From Kitasatospora phosalacinea (lineage in GTDB: Bacteria > Actinomycetota > Actinomycetes > Streptomycetales > Streptomycetaceae): a DNA stretch of 30,115 nucleotides. Under the pieces are notes generated by a model, which saw only the letters and a list, made by a program, of their open reading frames with translations, was not told where the DNA came from and ran no database searches. The DNA is taken from positions 1 to 30,115 of the forward strand of contig NZ_JNWZ01000084.1 in NCBI RefSeq assembly GCF_000716545.1, given 5' to 3'. Position numbers and translations under genes: made by a program. This document shows, piece by piece, positions 22,965-30,024 of this stretch (position 1 is its first letter; every line of letters starts with the position of its first letter).

Positions 22965-23405
22965 TCAGCCCCCGGTGTGCAGGCGCAGCAGCAGCCCGTG
23001 CAGGGCGGCGCGTTCGGCGGGGTCGAGCGGGGCGAGGACGGCGTCCTGGACGGCGCGGGCCTCGGCGTGGAGTTCGGCGAGGCGGGCGCGGCCGGCGTCG
23101 GTGAGGGTGAGGGTGAGGCGGCGGCGGTCGGCGGCGTCCCGGGTGCGGTCGATCCAGCCGCGGGCGGCGAGCAGGTCGGCGGCCTTGGCGAGGTCGCTGG
23201 GGTCGAGGCGCAGGCGGGCGGCGAGTTCGCGCTGGGTGTGCGGGCCGAGGTCGGCGAGGGCGGCGAGGGCCGCGTGGTGGTAGAGGCGCAGGCCGTCGGC
23301 GGCGAGGCGTTCGGCGAGTCGGGTGCGGGCGTCCTTGCCGGTGCGGGAGAGCAGGTAGGTCGTCAGTTCGCGGAGCGAGGGCGGGGTTCCGGTGGGATCG
23401 GCCAT
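22965..23405 (-). CDS. MarR-family regulator, divergent from a VOC protein
   Basis: This 146-residue MarR protein has LYHHAALAALADLGPHTQRELAARLRLDPSDLAKAADLLAARGWIDRTRDAADRRRLTLTLTDAGRARLAELH, i.e. the HTH, recognition helix and D-x-R-R-R wing. The ATG at 23405 is chosen because a TATGAT hexamer (23413-23418, minus strand) ends 7 nt before it and there is no ribosome binding site, a leaderless pattern; a second in-frame ATG lies inside that hexamer. It is divergent from the VOC gene with a perfect 9-4-9 palindrome between. It converges on the TetR gene with a 12-bp gap. Confidence 0.88.
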   Translation of the reverse strand: MADPTGTPPSLRELTTYLLSRTGKDARTRLAERLAADGLRLYHHAALAALADLGPHTQRELAARLRLDPSDLAKAADLLAARGWIDRTRDAADRRRLTLTLTDAGRARLAELHAEARAVQDAVLAPLDPAERAALHGLLLRLHTGG

Positions 23406-23429
23406 GGGGTCAATCATAGGTTCACCCCT

Positions 23430-23451
23430 ATAGTGGGTGCCTACCCACTAT
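23430..23451. promoter_or_regulatory. MarR operator, perfect 9-4-9 palindrome
   Basis: ATAGTGGGT (23430-23438) and ACCCACTAT (23443-23451) flank GCCT. The right arm overlaps a -10-like TATTCT (23449-23454) for the VOC gene, and the site lies just upstream of the marR -10. Binding would block both promoters. Confidence 0.8.
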
Positions 23452-23464
23452 TCTGGAGGTGCCC

Positions 23465-23854
23465 GTGGACGCGCTCCACCCCCGCCTGCTGGTCGCCGAC
23501 TTCCCGGCCTGCTTCGCCTTCTACGACGCCGTCCTGCCGCCACTGCTCGGCGCCCGCCTCGTCCAGGGCTCCGCGCGGGGCCCGTACGCGCACTGGGACG
23601 TCGACGAGCAGGCCGTGCTGGTGCTGTTCGACCGGGCCGCGATGGCCGGCGCCCTGGGCGAGGAGCCGCCCGCGCCCCGGGGCGACATGTTCGTCTGCCG
23701 GGTCGCGGACGTGGACGCCGCGCACGACCTGGCCGTGCGCAGCGGGGGCACCGGGGCGCTGCCGCCCACCGACCGGCCGGAGTGGGGCCGGGGGATGCGC
23801 ACCGCCCACCTGCGCGACCCGGAGGGCCGGCTGATCGAGTTCCAGTCGTACTGA
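23465..23854 (+). CDS. VOC-family (glyoxalase/bleomycin-resistance-like) protein
   Basis: This 129-residue single VOC module has HPRLLVADFPACFAFYDAVLPPLLGARLV at the start (beta-alpha-beta), a central GDMFVCRVADVDAAHDLAVRSGG, and a C-terminal GMRTAHLRDPEGRLIEFQSY, whose D-P-E/D-G-x-x-I-E-x tail is the family signature with the metal-ligand Glu. Members bind or detoxify small molecules as dimers. Two in-frame GTGs occur; 23465 is preferred because GGAGGT lies 4 nt upstream, while 23459 would sit inside that site. It is controlled together with the divergent MarR gene. The substrate is unknown. Confidence 0.88.
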   Translation: MDALHPRLLVADFPACFAFYDAVLPPLLGARLVQGSARGPYAHWDVDEQAVLVLFDRAAMAGALGEEPPAPRGDMFVCRVADVDAAHDLAVRSGGTGALPPTDRPEWGRGMRTAHLRDPEGRLIEFQSY

Positions 23855-23881
23855 CGGGCCGTCGGCTCGTACGCTGGCCCG

Positions 23882-24523
23882 GTGTGCTGGAGCGCCGAGG
23901 CCGACCTGATCGCCGGGAGCGCCGTGGCGGCGGTCGGCGTCGCGGCGGCGGTGCGCGCCGGAGCGTCGCGGCGGCTGCCGCTGGCCGCGCTGCCGCTGCT
24001 GCTGGGCGCGCACCAGGTGGTGGAGGCGGGCGTGTGGGCGGGCTGGGCGTGGGCCCGGACGGCGTGGGCGGTGATCGCGCTGCCGCTGCTGCCGCTGTAC
24101 GTCCCGGCGGCGGTGTGGTGCGCGACCCGCCGCCGCGCCGCCGCGTGGTTCACCCTGCTGGGCGCGGCCGTGGCCGTCCCGCTGGCGTGCGCCGTGGCCC
24201 GGCGGCCGGTGGCGGCGCACGCGCACGGGCACACCCTGGGCTACGCGGTCGGCGTCCCGGCGCCCGGCGTGCTGCTGGCCGGTTACCTGGCGGCGGTGCT
24301 GGGCGCGCTGCTGTGCTCGGGCGATCGGCACCTGCGGCTGCTGGGCTGGATCACCGGGGCGGGCGCGCTGGTGTGCGGCCTGCTGTGGCGGCTGGCGTTC
24401 GTCTCCACCTGGTGCGCGCTGGCCGCGCTCGCCTCGGTGCTGCTCTACCGCTGGGCGGTCGTCAACTCGTCGAGCAGCGCCAGGACTTCGGCCACCGAGC
24501 CGCCCGGGTCGGGCACCGGGTAG
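23882..24523 (+). CDS. DUF6629 family membrane protein
   Basis: This 213-residue protein begins MCWSAEADLIAGSAVAAVGVAAAV, the hallmark start of the actinobacterial DUF6629 family, and has about six or seven hydrophobic helices with HQVVEAGVWAGW in the second. Function is unknown. The GTG start has no ribosome binding site but follows TACGCT (23870-23875) by 6 nt, so translation is probably leaderless. Its 3' end overlaps the convergent HxlR-peroxiredoxin gene by 79 bp, so the last 26 residues (NSSSSARTSATEPPGSGTG) are encoded opposite that gene and are low complexity. The two transcripts would be antisense to each other there. Confidence 0.8.
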   Translation: MCWSAEADLIAGSAVAAVGVAAAVRAGASRRLPLAALPLLLGAHQVVEAGVWAGWAWARTAWAVIALPLLPLYVPAAVWCATRRRAAAWFTLLGAAVAVPLACAVARRPVAAHAHGHTLGYAVGVPAPGVLLAGYLAAVLGALLCSGDRHLRLLGWITGAGALVCGLLWRLAFVSTWCALAALASVLLYRWAVVNSSSSARTSATEPPGSGTG

Positions 24524-25344
24524 AGCACCGCGCGCACGGTGCGGGCGGCGTCGACCACCAGGGTGAGCCGCTTGAGCCGGTCGGCGCCGCCGGCCCGGAA
24601 GGTGGGCAGCCGCAGGGCTCCGGTCAGCCGCAGCGCGGCGTCCGAGAGCAGCGGGAACGGGATGGACTGGTGGGCGGCGAACGCGGCCTGCTGGTCGGGG
24701 CGCTGGGTGGAGACGCCGTGCACGGTGGCGCCGCGCTCGGTGAAGGCGTCCAGCCGGTCGCGGTAGGTGCAGGATTCGAGGGTGCAGCCGACGGTGCCGG
24801 GGATGTCGTCCCAGCCGGGCGGGTAGCCCTGGGTGCCGGGGGCGTAGGCGCCGGGGAAGCAGTACAGCACCGTCCAGGGGGTGCGGCCGACCGGGTCGGC
24901 CAGCGGCGGGCGGGCGCTCTCGGAGGCTGCGGGCAGGGCGAGTTCGGGGACGCGGGTGCCGACCAGGGCGTGCACCCGGCGGGTCTCGGCGGAGTCGGGG
25001 TCGGCGGTGGCGGTGAGGGTGCCGTCGCCGAGCAGGTGGCGGCCGCCCCAGTCCTGGAGGGCGACCAGCACCGGCAGCAGCCCCCAGCCCTTGTCGGTCA
25101 AGTGGTAGGCGTAGCGCGGCGGGTGGGCGTGGTAGAGGCGCTTCTCGACCACGCCGTCCTCGACCAGGGTGCGCAGTCGGGCGGTGAGCACCTTGCGGCT
25201 GATGCCGAGCGATTCGTGCAGGGCGTCGAACTGGTGGGTGCCGCCCGCGAGGTCGCGCACCAGCAGCAGGGTCCACCAGTCGCCGACCACGGACAGCGCC
25301 TGGGCGATGGAGCAGTCGGTGTCGCCGACGTCGGTGTAGCGCAT
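24445..25344 (-). CDS. HxlR-type regulator fused to a PrxQ/BCP-like peroxiredoxin
   Basis: This is a 299-residue two-domain protein. Residues 1-105 are an HxlR/DUF24 winged helix: DTDCSIAQALSVVGDWWTLLLVRDL with the family's N-terminal Cys (Cys11), then FDALHESLGISRKVLTARLRTLVEDGVVEKRLY and the YHLTDKG wing. Residues about 125-299 are an AhpC/TSA-type thioredoxin fold: WTVLYCFPGAYAPG, then GCTLESCTYRD with Cys187 and Cys192 in the C-x4-C spacing of PrxQ/BCP enzymes, VHGVSTQ and FPLLSDAALRL. In YodB/HypR-type HxlR proteins the N-terminal Cys senses oxidants. Here a peroxidase domain on the same chain could oxidise it. The ATG at 25344 has AAGG upstream. It is divergent from an MFS gene across a perfect palindrome. 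No frameshift or linker stop is seen, so the fusion is real. Confidence 0.88.
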   Translation of the reverse strand: MRYTDVGDTDCSIAQALSVVGDWWTLLLVRDLAGGTHQFDALHESLGISRKVLTARLRTLVEDGVVEKRLYHAHPPRYAYHLTDKGWGLLPVLVALQDWGGRHLLGDGTLTATADPDSAETRRVHALVGTRVPELALPAASESARPPLADPVGRTPWTVLYCFPGAYAPGTQGYPPGWDDIPGTVGCTLESCTYRDRLDAFTERGATVHGVSTQRPDQQAAFAAHQSIPFPLLSDAALRLTGALRLPTFRAGGADRLKRLTLVVDAARTVRAVLYPVPDPGGSVAEVLALLDELTTAQR

Positions 25345-25378
25345 GCGACCACCTTGCCACTGTCGCGCCCGCACCGCC

Positions 25379-25406
25379 TATAGTGAGTTCCCAAAGGGAA
25401 CTCACT
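25379..25406. promoter_or_regulatory. HxlR operator overlapping the MFS promoter
   Basis: AGTGAGTTCCC (25382-25392) and its exact reverse complement (25396-25406) flank AAA, a perfect 11-3-11 dyad. It overlaps TATAGT (25379-25384), a -10 box for the plus-strand MFS gene; TTGCCA at 25354-25359 is a possible -35, with a 19-nt spacer. It is the likely binding site of the fused regulator, controlling both genes. Confidence 0.85.
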
Positions 25407-25430
25407 GCCTGCCACCAGGGGGAACGCCGC

Positions 25431-26708
25431 ATGAGCACCACCAGCCCCACCCGCGCCGACCGACCGCTGCGGGCCCCCGCCGGCGGCGCGGCCGCCGCCT
25501 TCTGGCGCTACTGGACGGCCACCACCGTCAGCGGGCTCGGCGACGCCGTCACCGCGATCGCCCTGCCGCTGACCGCCGTCTCGGTGCTGCACGCGAACGG
25601 CTTCCAGGTCGGCCTGGTCACCGCCGCCGGCTACGTCGCCTGGCTGGTGATCGGCCTGCCGGCCGGCGTCCTGGTGCAGCGCCTGCCGCTGCGCGGCACC
25701 CAGATCGCCATGGACCTGCTGCGCGCCGCCGCGATCGCCTCCGTCCCGCTGGCCGCCGCGTTCGGCGTGCTCGGCCTGCCGCACCTGGTGGCGGCGGCGC
25801 TGCTGGTCAGCTTCGCCGGCGTGGTCTTCGACGTCGGCAACTCGACCTTCCTGCCCAGCGTGGTGCCGGCCGAGCAGCTCACCGCCCGCAACAGCCTGAC
25901 CTCCGCCACCCACTCGGTGAACCAGCTCGCCGGGCCCTCGCTCGGCGGCCTGCTGGTCCAACTGCTGGGCGCGGCGACCGCGTTGGTGACGGACGCGGTG
26001 AGCTTCCTGTGCTCGGCCGCGCTGCTGCGCACCCTGCCGCGGGCCGCCGCCGAGCGCCCCGCGCCCGGCGGCGAACGGCCGTCCTTCCGGGCGCAGATCC
26101 GCGAGGGCTGGCGCTACGCGACCCGGCACCCGGTGGTGGGCCCGTGCCTGGCCGAGGCGACCTGCGTCAACTTCGTCTGCGGCGCGCTGATGGCCGTGAT
26201 CCCGGTGTTCCTGGTCCGCACCGCGCACGCCCCGGCCGGGCTGGTCGGCGTGCTGATGGCCGCCGAGGGCGCCGGCAGCCTGGTCGGCGCGGCGCTCACC
26301 CCCCGGCTGGCCGCCCGCTTCGGCACCGCCCGCACCCTGGTCCTGGGTTCGCTGTTCGGCGTGCTCACCGCCCCGCTGATGGCCCTCGCCCCGGGCGGCC
26401 CCGGCCTGCTGCTGTTCGCGCTGGGCAACGCCGGGTTCGGCGCCTCCGTCGTGGTGCCCAGCATCCTGACCCGCACCTACCGGCAGGCCACCACCCCCGC
26501 CGCCCTGCTGCCCCGGGTGATGGCCACCGTCCGGTTCGTCTCCTGGGGCGCCATCCCGGTCGGCGCGCTGGCCGCGGGCACCGCCGTCTCGCTCTGGGGC
26601 GCCCGCACCGCGCTCGCCCTGGCCTGCGCGCTGACGGTGCTCTCCCCCGTCCTGCTGCTCTCCTCCCGGCTGCGCGGCGCCCGCGACCTGACCGACGTCG
26701 GCGCCTAG
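25431..26708 (+). CDS. MFS transporter (EntS/DHA3-like)
   Basis: This 425-residue protein has about 12 membrane helices. It begins FWRYWTATTVSGLGDAVTAIALPL, followed by GLPAGVLVQRLPLRGTQIAMDLLRA (motif A region), VVFDVGNSTFLPSVVPAEQLTARNSLTSATHSVNQLAGPSLGG (about residues 140-182) and a second half starting FRAQIREGWRYATRHPVV. This layout is that of the EntS/DHA3 exporters, which release macrolides or siderophores in other bacteria. AGGGGGAA precedes the ATG by about 5 nt. It is divergent from the HxlR-peroxiredoxin gene with a perfect operator between, so it is probably induced under oxidative or electrophile stress. Its stop overlaps the stop of the convergent deacetylase gene by 3 bp. Confidence 0.92.
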   Translation: MSTTSPTRADRPLRAPAGGAAAAFWRYWTATTVSGLGDAVTAIALPLTAVSVLHANGFQVGLVTAAGYVAWLVIGLPAGVLVQRLPLRGTQIAMDLLRAAAIASVPLAAAFGVLGLPHLVAAALLVSFAGVVFDVGNSTFLPSVVPAEQLTARNSLTSATHSVNQLAGPSLGGLLVQLLGAATALVTDAVSFLCSAALLRTLPRAAAERPAPGGERPSFRAQIREGWRYATRHPVVGPCLAEATCVNFVCGALMAVIPVFLVRTAHAPAGLVGVLMAAEGAGSLVGAALTPRLAARFGTARTLVLGSLFGVLTAPLMALAPGGPGLLLFALGNAGFGASVVVPSILTRTYRQATTPAALLPRVMATVRFVSWGAIPVGALAAGTAVSLWGARTALALACALTVLSPVLLLSSRLRGARDLTDVGA

Positions 26709-27538
26709 GCTCCGTCCGACAGCCGGACGAACCGGCACCCGGCGTCCAGCATCGCGGGCAGCGCCCGGGCGTAGCCCGCGCCGGTGCCCGCGTCCGGGTG
26801 GTTGAAGTGGCTGATCACGATCGATCCGGGCGGCGCGGCGGCCACCGCCCCGGCGACCTGCCCGGGGGTGAACGTCGCCCCGCCGTCCCCGTTCACCGCG
26901 AACCCGGCCGCCCGCTCGCCCGCCTCCCCCACCAGCGCCACCGCGACCTCGTCGTAGTGCGCCGTCCCGGACCTGAACCAGCCCGGTGCCCGCCCCAGCA
27001 GGGCGGTCAGCTTCGCCCGGTTGCCCGCCACCTCGTCGTACGCGGCGGCCGGGTCCGCCGTCCCGGTGATGCCGTACGCCGAACGGCCGGTCACCGACAG
27101 CGGGCGGTGCGCGGTGCCGTGGTTGCCCAGTTCGAACAGCGGGTCGGCGGCCAGTTCGGCGGACGGCCCCGGGTTGGCGTCCACCCAGCGGGAGTTCAGG
27201 AACAGCGTGGCGGGCACCCACAGGCGGCGCAGCGTGTCGATCAGCGCGGCGTCGTAGCCGTCGCCGCCCGGCCCGCCGCAGGCGTCGAAGGTCAGCGCCA
27301 GCGCCCCGCCGGGGACGGTCGCCACCACGCCCGGCAGGTCGGTGCCCCACTCGTGCGGCGCCCGCCCGGCGTAGCGCGCCAGCACCTGCTCCCGGGACGG
27401 CGGGGCGGGCGGCCGGACCGCCGACGGGCTGTCGACCGCCCCCGGGCCGTCGACCGCCACCGGCGCCTGCCGGGCGGGGGCGGCGCAGCCCGCCGCGAGG
27501 CCGAGCGCCGCCGCCAGTACCGTCCGCCGTCCGACCAT
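26705..27538 (-). CDS. Lipoprotein polysaccharide deacetylase (NodB domain)
   Basis: This 277-residue protein starts MVGRRTVLAAALGLAAGCAAP, with a twin arginine, a hydrophobic run and a lipobox (LAAGC) placing Cys18 at the membrane-anchored N-terminus after export. The catalytic domain (about residues 75-277) has LALTFDACGGPGGDGYDAALIDTL (motif 1, metal/base Asp), ELGNHGTAHRPLS (motif 2, H-x3-H) and SIVISHFNHPDAGTG near the end. These carbohydrate esterase family 4 enzymes remove N- or O-acetyl groups from peptidoglycan or exopolysaccharide. The TFDACGG form of motif 1 marks a subgroup distinct from TFDDG. The ATG at 27538 has GAGGAG 8 nt upstream; a longer in-frame extension lacks an export signal. 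Confidence 0.88.
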   Translation of the reverse strand: MVGRRTVLAAALGLAAGCAAPARQAPVAVDGPGAVDSPSAVRPPAPPSREQVLARYAGRAPHEWGTDLPGVVATVPGGALALTFDACGGPGGDGYDAALIDTLRRLWVPATLFLNSRWVDANPGPSAELAADPLFELGNHGTAHRPLSVTGRSAYGITGTADPAAAYDEVAGNRAKLTALLGRAPGWFRSGTAHYDEVAVALVGEAGERAAGFAVNGDGGATFTPGQVAGAVAAAPPGSIVISHFNHPDAGTGAGYARALPAMLDAGCRFVRLSDGA

Positions 27539-27624
27539 CTCCGCAGCTCCTCGCCGTGTGCCGTCGCCACCGTCACGAGTGTCACTTCCGGGCGGGGCCG
27601 GTGCCATCTGCCAAGCTCGGCCGT

Positions 27625-28728
27625 ATGGCTCCCTCCCCCCGGCCGCACTACCTGCAGTGGACGACCGTCGCCCCGGTGCTGGCGTTCCTGCTACTCCTGG
27701 CGACCTGGCACCGCGACCTGCCGTGGCCGGTGGTGGCACTGGTGGCCTGCTTCCTGGCGGTGTCGGTGGTGGCCGCGGTGCACCACGCGGAGCTGATCGC
27801 GCACCGGGTCGGCGAGCCGTACGGTTCGCTGGTGCTGGCGGTGGCCGTCACCATCATCGAGGTGGCGCTGATCGTCACGCTGATGGCGGACGGCGGCGAC
27901 AAGAGCGCGGGCCTGGCCCGGGACACCGTGTTCGCGGCCGTGATGATCACCTGCAACGGGATCCTCGGCCTGTCCATCCTGGTCGGCGCGCTGAAGTACC
28001 GGGTGGCCGTGTTCAACGCGGAGGGCACCGGCGCGGCGTTCGGCGCGATCGCCACCCTGGCGACGCTGAGCCTGGTGCTGCCGACCTTCACCACCTCCGA
28101 GCCGGGCCCGCGGTTCTCCACCACCCAGCTGGTGTTCGCCGCGACCGCCTCGATCGTCATCTACGGCCTGTTCGTCTCGACCCTGACGGTCCGCCACCGG
28201 GACTACTTCCTGCCGGTCACCCCGGCGGGCGAGATCGTCGATCCGATGGACGAGCACTCCGAGCCGCCGACCATGCGGGCCACGCTGGTCAGCGTGGCCC
28301 TGCTGTCGGTGGCCCTGGTGTCGGTGGTCGGCCTGGCCAAGGGCGTCTCCCCCACCATCGAGCGCGGCGTCGCCGCCGCGGGCCTGCCGGGCGCGGTGGT
28401 CGGCGTGGTGATCGCCCTGCTGGTGCTGCTGCCCGAGTCGATCGCCGCCGTCCGGGCCGCCGTCCGCAACCGGGTGCAGATCAGCCTCAACCTGGCACTG
28501 GGCTCGGCGCTGGCCTCGATCGGCCTGACCATCCCGGCGGTGGCGGTCGCCTCCACCTGGCTCTCCGGCCCGCTCGAACTCGGCCTGGGCGCGAACCACA
28601 TGATCCTGCTCGCACTGACCGTCGCGGTCGGCACCCTGACCGTCATCCCCAAGCGCGCCACCCCCCTGCAGGGCGGCGTCCACCTGGCGATCCTCGGCGC
28701 CTACCTGGTCCTCGCGGTCAGCCCCTGA
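27625..28728 (+). CDS. chaA: Calcium/proton antiporter (ChaA/CaCA family)
   Basis: This 367-residue protein has about 11 hydrophobic helices and the two inverted alpha repeats of cation/Ca2+ exchangers: HRVGEPYGSLVLAVAVTIIEVALIVTLM (about residues 60-88) and LLVLLPESIAAVRAAVRNRVQISLNLALGSALASIGLTIP (about 273-310), each with a conserved Glu for ion binding. The middle loop has an acidic VDPMDEHSEPPTM segment. It should export Ca2+ or Na+ in exchange for H+. The ATG at 27625 has no ribosome binding site and lies 7 nt after CAAGCT (27612-27617), another leaderless-like arrangement. It is divergent from the deacetylase gene with an 86-bp gap. A GC hairpin follows the stop. Confidence 0.93.
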   Translation: MAPSPRPHYLQWTTVAPVLAFLLLLATWHRDLPWPVVALVACFLAVSVVAAVHHAELIAHRVGEPYGSLVLAVAVTIIEVALIVTLMADGGDKSAGLARDTVFAAVMITCNGILGLSILVGALKYRVAVFNAEGTGAAFGAIATLATLSLVLPTFTTSEPGPRFSTTQLVFAATASIVIYGLFVSTLTVRHRDYFLPVTPAGEIVDPMDEHSEPPTMRATLVSVALLSVALVSVVGLAKGVSPTIERGVAAAGLPGAVVGVVIALLVLLPESIAAVRAAVRNRVQISLNLALGSALASIGLTIPAVAVASTWLSGPLELGLGANHMILLALTVAVGTLTVIPKRATPLQGGVHLAILGAYLVLAVSP

Positions 28729-28746
28729 CCCCGGCCGGCCCCGGGG
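28729..28746 (+). terminator. Hairpin after chaA
   Basis: CCCCGG (28729-28734) and CCGGGG (28741-28746) form a stem immediately after the TGA, with a 6-nt loop that is itself self-complementary. It is a likely U-less terminator. Confidence 0.5.
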
Positions 28747-28773
28747 ATCCGCCGACCACCGGAGCGTGCGCCC

Positions 28774-28905
28774 GTGTCGGGGAGCGTGCTGGCCGACCTG
28801 TGCGGCGACGCGGTCATGACCGAGGTGCCGTTCGCCCCGCCGAGGATCCCGCGCCGCACCGAGACCGCCCGGAAGCAGCTGCGGGCACCCTCGGCGACGT
28901 GCTGA
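28774..28905 (+). other. 43-codon frame, possible gene remnant
   Basis: The frame starts at a GTG with GGAG 9 nt upstream and reads VSGSVLADLCGDAVMTEVPF, then APPRIPRRTETARKQL, ending at a TGA. The residue mix looks more like real protein than the surrounding noise. It could be a truncated gene or a small ORF. I do not recognise a family, and function is unknown. Confidence 0.25.
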
Positions 28906-29765
28906 CGGCGCACCGGGGCGGCGGCCGGTTCCGCTCGTTCACTGACGACGGCCGTCGGCGCCGGTGGAGCCGGACCCCGCGCCGCCGCCGGGCTCGGACG
29001 CTTGTCCCGGGCCCGCGGTGGGGCCGCTCAGGGCAGCCGGTTGCCGTAGAACGGGCCGTTCTACGTTCACTCATCCGGTGTCAGGAGGATAGCGGCTCCC
29101 GCCCCGGCGAGCGATGGAGTTCAGGGGGGTTCCCCACGCTACCGACGACAGCGCCGGCATCTCCTCCCCCTGTACCGCTGACCTGGGAGAACCGGTGCTC
29201 GGGCGGCGGCTGCCACAGCAGTAGCTCGACAGCCCGGCGCCAAGACAACCAGCTTCACCGCGTGATCGGCACCGGCCAGCCGCAGAGACCTCCGTTCCCG
29301 GGTACCAGCAGGTGGGCCAGGGTGTACTCGGACCGATGCTGACTTTTGCTGACCTTGCCTGACGACCCGTCACCACTGATTCACCGAACGGGACGGCACC
29401 AGTGGCAGCACAGCATCGCGTCCCTGCCGGAAGAACACCCGGCCGGGCACCTGACTCCAAGTGCCGTCGGCAGAGCCAAGTCCCATGGATATCGGCGTAT
29501 CGCTCAACTGCCTCCCCACCATGGGCGTCAGCGAGATCCACCGGAGCAGGCGGATTTCCACGCCTCCAGTACGAGGTTCACCACCAGGCGGTCACTGCTG
29601 CCGTCCTTCCACGTCCTCAGCCAAGTCCGCCCGGTAGGAAGCACAGCACCGCCGACAGGGCCGATCCACACTCTTCCGCGGGTACGACGGGAGAGCACGT
29701 CAAACAGCAGGCCACGCTCGCACGGGAGGGCGTCATATCCCAGCATCTGGTGGACCACCGCACCG
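28906..29765. other. Gene-free stretch between chaA and the CRISPR remnant
   Basis: No frame here has both a ribosome binding site and a recognisable domain. Base composition is less GC-rich than in the genes. Apart from a perfect 21-bp palindrome, the only pattern noticed is three TGAC-containing steps about 9-10 bp apart at 29338-29363. It looks like old, decayed or integrated DNA. Confidence 0.5.
29045..29065. repeat. Perfect 21-bp palindrome
   Basis: CGTAGAACGG (29045-29054), one G, then CCGTTCTACG (29056-29065). As RNA it gives a 9-bp stem with a 3-nt loop. It could be a terminator hairpin, though there is no T-tract, or a regulator or recombinase site in gene-free DNA. Confidence 0.8.
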
Positions 29766-29976
29766 ACAGACCCCGCACGAGCGGGGGTCTGCCGCCGCTC
29801 GTACGGCAGCAGCCGGGCACCGGCGAGTCCTCCCCGCGCGAGCGGGGGTCTGCCACCCAGTACGTCTGCTCCGGCGTGATCCCCCTCGTCCTCCCCTCGC
29901 GAGCGGAGGTTGCTCGCGCCCCAAGCGTGAGTACGAGGACGACTTCTCGACCCCGCGCTCGCGAGGGTTACTCCAT
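29766..29976 (+). CRISPR. Decayed type I-E-like CRISPR array (four repeats, three spacers)
   Basis: Four 28-nt repeat-like segments lie at 29766-29793, 29827-29854, 29888-29915 and 29949-29976, an exact 61-bp period with 33-nt unrelated spacers. The second reads GTCCTCCCCGCGCGAG followed by CGGGGGTCTGCC, matching the actinobacterial type I-E repeat plan (GC stem, short loop and a 3' handle). The first has an altered 5' end. The third carries changes on both stem arms (CCTC with GAGG) that keep pairing. The fourth is strongly diverged and shifted by about 1 nt. Translated frames show the typical array signature (PRSRGED, PPLARGG, TPARAG) rotating between frames. The diverged right end suggests a trailer and a leader on the left, but no AT-rich leader or cas gene is in the window, so activity is doubtful. 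Confidence 0.7.
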
Positions 29977-30024
29977 GGCCATGGCCACCACCCAGCTGCA
30001 TCTGTTCCTGCCCCTTAGAGGGCG

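Noticed and set aside
29071..29541. Minus-strand frame with several Cys residues beside the palindrome
   Set aside because: There is no start signal and no metal-binding spacing or family resemblance. It is likely decayed DNA.
29528..30001. Minus-strand frame over the CRISPR repeats
   Set aside because: The PPLARGG, TPARAG and RSRGED words are the known translation artefact of a 61-bp-period array, not a protein.
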